20,112 nt of DNA from Chrysochromulina parva (Eukaryota; Haptophyta; Prymnesiales; Chrysochromulinaceae): assembly GCA_002887195.1 (NCBI GenBank), contig PJAB01000827.1:1-20112 (forward strand), in the 5' to 3' direction. Below the pieces are notes generated by a model, which worked only from the letters and a program-made list of their open reading frames with translations, did no database searches and was not told where the DNA came from. Position 1 is the first letter of the stretch. The number at the start of each line of letters is the position of its first letter. The position numbers were made by a program, and so were the translations under genes. This document shows, piece after piece, positions 7,627 to 14,335 of this stretch.

Positions 7627-9324
7627 ATGATGCGCGCAGCTCGTTTGCTGCTGGCGATGTGCGCCGTCCCGTGCGCGGGCTGGCGTACGATCACGCAGAC
7701 TAGTTACGGCGGCCAGATCTCGCAAATCCGGCAGCAGATGAGCGGCACTAGTTCCGCGAGCGTGTACCAGCGGCTCGGCTGGATGTGGACGTGGCCCGCA
7801 AGCGCGAGCGACACTACCGGGCTTGGCGGGGGGGTCACGTGGGCGTGGGATCCAGAGCTCTGCGATCTTCTGTTGCCCATCTTCCGCGAGCGCTTCACAA
7901 CCGTCTCCTTCATCGATTGCTCCTGGATCAAGGCCGCCATGCATAGCGCCTTTGATACATGGTCGCAAAACCATCCGTACATCACCTTCCGGGAAGTGAC
8001 CGACATGTGTGAGTCGACAGGTCAATTGCAGCCGGGCACCACTGGCTGCTCACACGCCGAGATCTGGGTGACGAAGAAGAATATGAGCAATCCAACCGTA
8101 TCGGCGGATCAGGCAGCGCGCGCCGGCGCCACGCAGGCGTTTGTCTCGAGCAGCTTTCGGTTCACGAACGGCCAAGCGGCGCGGCAGCAGCTGATCGAGG
8201 TTACTCGGGGCTCCATCCAGTTTGCGTATGAGGAACCCATGTGCTGGTACTTGGACAGTGGCTTTTGCGCCGGCTTCCACCGCTTGAAGCAAAGTTCCTC
8301 GCCGGAAGCGGCCCTTGCAGGCGGCGTTGGGCTGCTGTTCTCCGTTTGGAGCATCGCGATGTTGTCCGTGGCTTATTCGGTAGTTAGGGCCGTCAAGCGC
8401 CAGCTGACAACGATGCTTGAACTCGAAGATCTGGCCGTCTCAGATCTCGACGGCGATGGCAAAGTCGACGCCACTGAGGTCGCACAGCATGTCGTGAAGC
8501 GATCGTACAAGAGGACGCAAGCGTTCCTCAACGCGCTGGCGGAGGAGGCGATCCTGCTGACCGCGCTCAAGTTCACGGTCCTGCTCATCCCGTGGCCCTT
8601 TTACGTGTATGTCTTCCAGGTGTGCTGGGACTGCTACGATTTCGAGGCGGCGGCGGCGCACGAGGTCGGCCATCTCCTCGGCCTCAGCCATCCGGACACG
8701 AAGGACCGGGAGCTGCGTCCTCCATTCACCTCAACCGGACAGAACTCGTACAACGCCCTGCTCGCCGCGGGAAATGTGATGAACTCGTCCACGTGCGGCA
8801 ATCCTTGGGATTACGTACGAGAATGGGATCCAGTGGGGGACCCCGACGCACCCGTGTACCAGGGTGTCCAACTGACGGCCGCAGGAACGCGGATGGCCAT
8901 CATGGAGGCCTTCACGACGCACAACCCATCCGTGTGCCTCTCGCAGGACGACTACGAGGGCCTTCTCACACTCTACCCCGTGTGCGGCAGCGGCATGCCC
9001 CCAGAGCCCACGTGCATCAAGACCAAGGTCAGCATCGGCGCCTTGCGCGTCTCCGTCTTCGTCCTCGCCCCTTTCATCTTCTCTCTGCTCATCGCGATCC
9101 TCGTCCACTGCTGCGTCGAACGCGCGGCCAAGGAACAACTCGATGAGCAGAAGCGTCGTAAATTGGAGAAAAGGAAGGAGGCTAGGGAAGCGAAGCGAAA
9201 GACGAGCTTGGAGGACGGCACGCAAGAGGGCAGTCTAGCGAGGATTGGCTTCTCCGGCGACAAGGTCCTACCAAACAAGGGGTCGCCTGGGCCGCCAGCC
9301 GTCGATCCATTGTATGTTGACTGA
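7627..9324 (+). CDS. Matrixin-like (M10) zinc metalloprotease with TM/EF-hand/TM insertion and C-terminal membrane anchor
   Basis: 565 aa, no introns. The ATG at 7627 is chosen because it gives a signal peptide (MMRAARLLLAMCAVPCAG). Residues 90-150 hold the N-terminal half of a matrixin fold (IKAAMHSAFDTWSQ, ITFREVTDMCE, AEIWVTKKN), followed by CWYLDSGFCAGFH at 206-218. The zinc site HEVGHLLGLSH is at 345-355 and a likely Met-turn (NVMNSS) at 393-398. Between the two halves, residues 227-340 contain a hydrophobic helix (~229-253), an EF-hand loop DLDGDGKVDATE (273-284) and a second hydrophobic helix (~307-331). A third hydrophobic helix at ~469-495 is followed by a basic charged tail (EQKRRKLEKRKEAREAKRK). 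It probably cleaves extracellular or wall proteins; a Ca2+-responsive role for the insert is inference. Many cysteines fit a secreted fold. Confidence 0.85.
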   Translation: MMRAARLLLAMCAVPCAGWRTITQTSYGGQISQIRQQMSGTSSASVYQRLGWMWTWPASASDTTGLGGGVTWAWDPELCDLLLPIFRERFTTVSFIDCSWIKAAMHSAFDTWSQNHPYITFREVTDMCESTGQLQPGTTGCSHAEIWVTKKNMSNPTVSADQAARAGATQAFVSSSFRFTNGQAARQQLIEVTRGSIQFAYEEPMCWYLDSGFCAGFHRLKQSSSPEAALAGGVGLLFSVWSIAMLSVAYSVVRAVKRQLTTMLELEDLAVSDLDGDGKVDATEVAQHVVKRSYKRTQAFLNALAEEAILLTALKFTVLLIPWPFYVYVFQVCWDCYDFEAAAAHEVGHLLGLSHPDTKDRELRPPFTSTGQNSYNALLAAGNVMNSSTCGNPWDYVREWDPVGDPDAPVYQGVQLTAAGTRMAIMEAFTTHNPSVCLSQDDYEGLLTLYPVCGSGMPPEPTCIKTKVSIGALRVSVFVLAPFIFSLLIAILVHCCVERAAKEQLDEQKRRKLEKRKEAREAKRKTSLEDGTQEGSLARIGFSGDKVLPNKGSPGPPAVDPLYVD

Positions 9325-9665
9325 GAGGTCAGAGTTGGGAGCGGAAGAGCGCCTTATACCGTGCCTCATAAGGGTGATATGGGCATGCACTCTTGACTTG
9401 ACGCTGCGAGGCCGAGGGTGCTGGGGGAATCCACGGGCGTGGACCGACCTGGACCAGGGTCTTGACCGGATCAGTAGTAAAGGGACGCTCGTGCGCGGTC
9501 GGTACTCATTTGTCATCAAAAGGTCTTTTCTTCGAAAATGGCGAAGACAACTTTTGTCAACAGGTTTACTCCGTCGCTGCACGCTTCAAAACCCGCAAGG
9601 CCAAACATGGCCAAAGCGACGATTGGGGGGTTTGTTCCATTTAGGGTGTGACTCGAAACTGTGTT
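9325..9665 (+). other. Intergenic stretch downstream of the metalloprotease, one tiny ORF
   Basis: 341 bases, mixed composition. A 37-codon ORF at 9538-9651 (MAKTTFVNRFTPSLHASK...) is open, but I recognise no family and it may be chance. No RNA gene was recognised. Confidence 0.3.
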
Positions 9666-9842
9666 GTAACCACCGTGACCGATGTAACTGAACAACTGAG
9701 GTGAGCTCATGATATGTCGCCCCGCCATGGGCATGGCGGCGCTGGCGGACACTGATCGTTTGCACCTCCCTCGTCCGGGCCACCACCGGCCTACCCGACC
9801 GGCAGGCGGCACGGCTAGTACGCGACCCGGTCCGCGCACATG
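9666..9842 (+). repeat. Left arm of a ~180-bp inverted repeat
   Basis: This stretch, from gtaaccaccgtgaccgatgt to about catgtc, is the reverse complement of 11058-11272 with high identity. Inner parts include cgccatgggcatggcg (a small palindrome), ccgggccaccaccggcc and ccgaccggcaggcggcacgg. It could be a terminal inverted repeat of a mobile element or an inverted duplication. No target-site duplication was found outside the arms. Confidence 0.8.
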
Positions 9843-10139
9843 TCCGCGCACGGGCCGTGGGCAACATGTGCGATTGATGACGGACGATTGTGGAGAGTTT
9901 GACCGGTGCCACGTGGAGTGAGCGACATTGCGTTGTGGAGACACGCGACAATAGAGAGCCTCGCTCCTTACCGCGCTCGCTCTTCGCTCCCCAAGATCTT
10001 GGAACGACAGGAACGGTCTAACCTGAAGTCCGCCAAGCACGGCCTGGGCGTCCATGCTCTCCACCGCCGAGGAGATCGCCAAGGAGATCGCCGAGGTCTG
10101 CTCCTGGAAGCTCGCCGAGGTCCGCTCCGAGCTCAGACC
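9843..10139. other. Sequence between left inverted-repeat arm and the 259-aa gene
   Basis: Contains direct copies of cgaggtctgctcctgg (about 10092 and 10149, the second inside the gene). gaggagatcgccaaggagat at about 10068 is an inverted relative of the minus-strand coding end of the gene (10199-10231). No separate gene is supported. Confidence 0.35.
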
Positions 10140-10919
10140 TCAGTTCCCGAGGTCTGCTCCTGGCAGCTCCGAGGTCACGTCCTCCTCAGAGCGGAGGAGC
10201 TCCTCTGCAATCTCCTCTGCGATCTCCTCGGGGATCGAGGCCGAGGAGGAGGAGGTGTCGAGCTCCTCAGAAATCGAGCCGAGCGCCGACAAGGAGGAGA
10301 AGGACGACGACGACGATGAGGGACACTCGAACCGCGGGCTCATCGGATCCAGCCCAAAGTGACTGTGGCTGCTGCCACCCGCCAAGGCCGCGTCCGCCAG
10401 CACTCCGAGAGCACTCGACGACGGGCCGGGCGCCGCCTGAGCCGTGGTGATCGCGGGAGGCTCGTCCACGTCCACCTCGGCAGGCGCACCCTCCTCTTCC
10501 TTGCCATGGCTCTTGTCCTCGCTCGAGGTCGAACCCTTTTCGTCGCTCGGGCTCCAGCAGATGCCGTCGGTGCGCTGCTTCTGCTCGGAGTACAGACGTC
10601 GGATCTCGGCGTCGTCATCGGCCGGACGTTCGCCACGGCGCCGCTTGTGCCGGTGCGAGCTCGTGTCGAGCACGGGCCGGAAGAGTGTCGCGACCGTCAG
10701 AGACGAGCTGAAGGGCTCCCGCCGACTGGCCGCGTGCACCGGCGTTGCTGGAGGCGGCGGCGGCAACATCTGGCAGATGGCAATGAGGTCGACGATGCCG
10801 ATCTCGCGCAGCGTCTCAGAGAGGTCGAGCTTGACGAGCGCCTGATCTGCTACCAGACGGATGACCGTGCCCGTTCCTTCGCCACGCGCACTGACACGCG
10901 TGCCAACGACAATGCACAT
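10140..10919 (-). CDS. 259-aa protein with N-terminal SH3/KOW-like segment and Ser/Glu-rich tail
   Basis: The start is the ATG at 10919 (MCIVVGTRVSARGEGTGTV). I do not recognise the family. Residues 1-50 look like a small beta barrel (VGTRVSARGEGTGTVIRL, QALVKLDL) of the kind seen in SH3, KOW or CAP-Gly folds. The rest is disordered: a basic patch (SSHRHKRRRGERP), acidic runs, a Ser run (PSSSSSSFSS) and a C-terminal EEIAEEIAEELLRSEED helix. It is intronless and lies wholly between the two inverted-repeat arms, so it may be cargo of a mobile element or simply a neighbour. It has no transposase signature. Confidence 0.55.
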   Translation of the reverse strand: MCIVVGTRVSARGEGTGTVIRLVADQALVKLDLSETLREIGIVDLIAICQMLPPPPPATPVHAASRREPFSSSLTVATLFRPVLDTSSHRHKRRRGERPADDDAEIRRLYSEQKQRTDGICWSPSDEKGSTSSEDKSHGKEEEGAPAEVDVDEPPAITTAQAAPGPSSSALGVLADAALAGGSSHSHFGLDPMSPRFECPSSSSSSFSSLSALGSISEELDTSSSSASIPEEIAEEIAEELLRSEEDVTSELPGADLGN

Positions 10920-11057
10920 GGCGATTGTAAGGGCTCTGAGCGGGGCGGAGACGCTTTTGTGCGCCTCTGAGGGAAAAAGCCGCCGTCTTGGGCGCAGCGA
11001 TCGCCTTAGCGCACAATAATCTCCTCAAATCACGCGTGCGATCACCGGCGTCAGACA
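10920..11057 (-). promoter_or_regulatory. Upstream region of the 259-aa gene
   Basis: 138 bases between its ATG and the right inverted-repeat arm. Nothing specific is seen apart from an AT-richer patch near 11014-11030. Confidence 0.3.
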
Positions 11058-11272
11058 TGCGGACCATTCGCGTACTAGCCGTGCCGCCTGCCGGTCGGGT
11101 AGGCCGGTGGTGGCCCGGACGAGGTGCAAACGATCAAGCAAGCAATTCAACTTTCAAGAAGCACGATTAGCAAACGATCAGTGTCCCGTCCGCCAGCGCC
11201 GCCATGCCCATGGCGGGGCGTCAAATCATGAGCTCACCTCAGTTGTTCAATTACATCGGTCACGGTGGTTAC
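11058..11272 (-). repeat. Right arm of the inverted repeat, with 44-bp insertion
   Basis: Reverse complement of 9666-9842. It differs mainly by an extra 44 bases: the word gcaaacgatca occurs at 11126-11136 and again at 11170-11180, flanking a 33-base AT-richer insert (11137-11169) absent from the left arm. Confidence 0.8.
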
Positions 11273-11430
11273 TGTACCAGCGGGCGGGCGGCGACCCTGG
11301 CACGACTGACAGCGGTTCACGACTCACCTCTCATGACGTGATGCTGCCCGCAGCTCGCGCGCCGTCCCGGGCGCTCTGTGAGGCGATCCTACCGATCTCC
11401 CAACAGCGTGCTGCGCTGCTGCCGCGCAGC
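11273..11430 (-). other. 3' region of the MYB gene
   Basis: Contains a diverged copy of the coding end (agctcgcgcgccgtcccgg versus agctcacgcgccgtcgcgg) about 85 bases further on. This could supply an alternative acceptor (CCTCACAG) and an extended C-terminus ending RELRAASRHER. Confidence 0.35.
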
Positions 11431-14134
11431 TCACGCGCCGTCGCGGGCGCCGTTGGTGAGGGGAGGCGCGGCGGGCGCCAGCGTGCTGAGCGCCGTGGCG
11501 CCGTCGCGGGCGCCGTCGGCGAGGGGAGGCGCGGCGGGCGCCAGCGTGCTGAGCGCCGTGGCGCCGTCGCGGGCGCCGTCGGCGAGGGGAGGCGCGGCGG
11601 GCGCCAGCGTGCTGAGCGCCGTGGTGAGCTGTGCGCGTGCAGAGAGGAGGGGTGATGGAAGGACATACGGCGTCGCCCCATCTCCTCTGCCAAAGTCGGA
11701 GGGCAACGGTCATCAGTTGCAATCAGTGGCAATCGGTGGTCATCAGAGGTCATCAGTGGCAATCACACCTGGCCTCAAGCTGAAGCAGTGCCTCATCCGT
11801 GGCAATCAGTGGCAATCGGTGGTCATCAGAGGTCATCAGTGGCAATCACACCTGGCCTCAAGCTGAAGCAGCGCCTCATCCGTGGCAAGAAAGTCAAGCA
11901 TTGCCGACGGCGTCAGACCGAACTGAGGCGAGAGCTGCGAGGCGAGATCGCTCGAGATCGGTGAGTGCCAATCAGAGCCAATCAGTGGCAATCAGTGGCA
12001 ATCAGAGCCTATCAGAGCCAATCCAAGCCAATCCGAGGCAATCCGTGGCACTCACCTGCGAGGCAAACTCTTGGAGCTCACGCGGCGTCTCGAGCGCGCC
12101 CAGGAAGCTCATCACACCGCTCGCGCTCAGGCACTGCACCGCGTCGTAACGGGCGCTCAGGCAGCCCATATTAGGCAATTGCGTCGAGCTCAGCGCGGAG
12201 GTGGCGCCGTGTTGGGCGCCTGCGCCGGGCGCCTGCCCGGCGAATGAGACGAGATCGAGATCGCTCGAGATCGGTGAGTGCCAGTCAGAGCCAATCAGAG
12301 CCTATCAGAGCCTATCAGAGCCAATCAGAGCCAATCAGAGCCTTTCAGAGCCACTCGGTGGCCCTCACCTGCCCGGAGATCGTGACGAGCTTGAGGTCGG
12401 TCGCGCCCACGGGACGTTTGGTTCGTAGTTTCGATTTGGAGCCGCCGGAGCCTTTGCCTGGGCTGCTGCCGCCACCATCCTCGCCGGCGGCGCTGGCGCT
12501 GGCGCTGGCGTTGGCGCTGGCGTTGGCGTTGGCGTTGGCGTTGGTGCTGCTGCTGCTGCTGCAGGGCGGAGGAGGCGGCATCATGTCCCTCGGCATCATG
12601 TCCCAAGTCGCCGCCGCCACCGCCGCCACCGACGCCGCAGACAGCCCGCTCGCCATCGCACCCCCCTGCGCAGCGCCATGCTGGGCGGTAGCGCCGTGTT
12701 GGGCGACAGCGCCGTGTTGAGCGGACGTCGCCCCGGCACAACGGCTTCGCTTCGCGGCTGGCTCGGGCGCCCGCGACGGCGCTCGACCCGCCGCCGTCGC
12801 CGGCAGCGCCGCGCCCGAGTCCGCGCCGTACTGAGCGCTTGCATGCGCGCCCCCGCGTGCTCCTCGCACGGCTTCCGCAGGCACGCCGGGGTGGATGACG
12901 TCGGGGAATTCGGGCAGCTCTGAGGAGGTCCTCATCACGTCATCAGCGGCGCCGCCGAGCACGTCGGCGAGCGCTGCCGTCATCGGTGAGGCTCCAATCG
13001 AGAGGACATCTCCAATCGAACCGCCGACAGCCGCCGACGAAGCTGACGAAATTGACCAGACGGACGAGATCGACGAGATTGACGAGACTGCGCCCGCTGC
13101 CGGTTTCGTCACTGGCGGCGGTTTCGCGAGGGTGCCGCCATGCTCAGGCGGATACGCGCCCGGGCTCGGCGTCGCACCGATGGCATTCTGCAGCCGGGCG
13201 GTCGCGTCGAGCAGCTCGGCTGGCGTTCGCGCGCGCTGTGAACGAGGGTGTGAACGAGGGACGAGGCGCGTTGGTGAGCATGCAGAGGCGAGGCGGGAGA
13301 GGGCATTCAGACGAGTCCTAAGATGGCACTCGTCCCAAAATGGCACGCGTCCCAGAAAGGCAATCGAGGTCCCACTCACGAGCATGCAATCGAGGGCCCA
13401 CTCACGAGCATGCAATCGAGGGCACACTCACGAGCATGCAATCGAGGGCACACTCACGAGCATGCAATCGAGGGCACACTCACGAGCATGCAAAGCAGCG
13501 CATCCAGACCGCCTTGAGCGACCGCCGAGCGCGGCGCAGAGCCCTCGACGACAGGGAAATCGATGAGCTGCGCGAGCGACGACTGCGGGTTCGTGCGCAG
13601 CAGGTTGTTGATCTTCGCCGCCTCGATGTGCGTCGGCGTGCCCATCGACCTCGACGGCTCCGTGCCCGGAAGCGACGGCAGCCCCTCCGGGAAGCCCTTG
13701 GGTAGCTGGCCGTCCACGAGCATGTGTGCGATGTTCTCGCCGCGGCGGAGCGCCGAGTTCCAATGGTTCTTGACCGCGTTGTCCGTGCGCCCGGGTAGGT
13801 ACTTGGCAATGTCCGCCCACTTGTTGCCAAACTCGTCGTGGAGCTGCATGAGCTTGCGGTCCTCGTCCAGCGACCAGGCGGACTTGTTGATGTCGTGGTC
13901 GAGGTGGTTGTGCCAGCGCTCGCGGCACTGCTTGCCCGTGCGCCCGGGCAGCGACAGCGCCACAGTCGTCCATGCGCGCGTCCCGTGCTGGTGCACGAGG
14001 GCGCGCACGGTGTCGTCCTCGAGCTGGGTCCACTGCTTGCGCTGCGTCCCCGATCCTCGCGCGGAGACTTCTTCGTCGTCCGCATCGATCGAAGCCTCGA
14101 CGATCTGGGCGCTCGAGGATCCCGCGTCGCTCAT
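11431..14134 (-). CDS. R2R3-MYB transcription factor
   Basis: Exons on the minus strand: 14134-13484, 13235-12369, 12232-12056, 11934-11852 and 11686-11431. They give 677 aa with every phase matching. Two MYB repeats lie at about 31-79 and 83-131. The tryptophans are W35, W55, W74 and W87, W106, W125, with recognition helices TGKQCRERWHNHL and TDNAVKNHWNSAL. The first Trp of R3 is kept as Trp, unlike land-plant R2R3 factors, as in animal and protist MYBs. It acts in the nucleus as a sequence-specific DNA-binding regulator (family knowledge). Exon 2 is low complexity (SSISSISSVWS, AQHGA copies, an (NA/SA)n run). Exons 3-4 (ARYDAVQCLSASGVMSFLGAL, LTPSAMLDFLATDEAL) look like a small helical module. 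The C-terminus has a 21-aa repeat. The last junction is the least certain, and a further 3' intron at 11447 is possible. Confidence 0.85.
11435..11623 (-). repeat. 63-bp x 3 coding tandem repeat in MYB C-terminus
   Basis: Units start at 11435, 11498 and 11561, each 63 bases, encoding a 21-residue unit containing ALSTLAPAAPPLADGARDGA. The oldest copy differs by LTNG for LADG. The repeat is in frame, and the end of the preceding sequence also begins TTALSTL. Confidence 0.8.
11687..11851 (-). repeat. MYB intron 4: 83-bp tandem duplication containing the exon 4 end
   Basis: An 83-base block (edges at 11769 and 11852) is present twice. The copy includes the last ~40 bases of exon 4 (CTTCAGCTTGAGGCCAG) and the donor GTGTGATTGCC. 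The true acceptor is likely ACTTTGGCAG at 11687. Sense-strand words TGATGACC and TGATTGCC fill the rest. Confidence 0.7.
11935..12055 (-). repeat. MYB intron 3
   Basis: The exon end GCCTCGCAG is repeated exactly as the acceptor GCCTCGCAG at 11935. The middle is a minisatellite TGATTGGCTC. A 28-base word at 11943-11970 is identical to one in intron 2. Confidence 0.7.
12233..12368 (-). repeat. MYB intron 2
   Basis: The exon end TCCGGGCAG reappears as the acceptor GCCGGGCAG. Between them is a TGATTGGCTC / TGATAGGCTC minisatellite and the 28-base word shared with intron 3 (12256-12283). Confidence 0.65.
12488..12545 (-). repeat. Hexanucleotide coding microsatellite in MYB exon 2
   Basis: A run of ggcgct/ggcgtt on the plus strand encodes alternating Asn/Ala and Ser/Ala on the minus strand, next to a CAG run encoding Ser. 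The frame is kept. Confidence 0.8.
13236..13483 (-). repeat. MYB intron 1 with 26-bp repeats, each carrying a GTGAGT donor
   Basis: Four full units (13380, 13406, 13432, 13458) and one partial repeat the exon end TGCATGCTC followed by GTGAGT. The intron thus has five consensus donors in a row, 26 bases apart. The acceptor is CTCGTTCACAG at 13236, preceded by another CTCGTTCACA. A run of GGGACG(A/C)GTGCCAT words lies between. Confidence 0.75.
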
Positions 14135-14335
14135 CGCGTCACCGTCACGGGAGTGCGCGACCCAATCGGGGTGGCGGAGCCCCTGAAGTCCCTGAACGCC
14201 TCACGGCAACTCAATGAAATCGCAATCAAACAAAGTAACGAAGAAAGAGGAGTCGACGTACGCAAGTGTGACGAGATTCAAGATGCAAGGAGTCATTCAC
14301 ACTTGTGGTGACCGCGATTCCAACGTCCATACACC
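14135..14335. promoter_or_regulatory. Bidirectional promoter region MYB / LRR protein
   Basis: 201 bases between divergent ATG codons. The centre (14205-14260) is distinctly AT-richer (caatgaaatcgcaatcaaac) than the genes, as expected for a shared promoter. No TATA box is evident. Confidence 0.5.

Noticed and set aside
9516..10082. 188-codon minus-strand frame over the left inverted-repeat arm
   Set aside because: Lacks a recognisable domain and the right arm breaks the frame; more likely repeat DNA.
10054..10362. 102-codon plus-strand frame starting MLSTAEEIAKEIAEV
   Set aside because: It overlaps the 259-aa gene antisense in a near-palindromic acidic/Ser region; kept only as a repeat observation.
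12895..13566. Plus-strand open frame with AIEGTLTSMQSRAHSRAC repeats
   Set aside because: It crosses MYB intron 1 and exon 2 antisense; the repeats are the 26-bp intron units.
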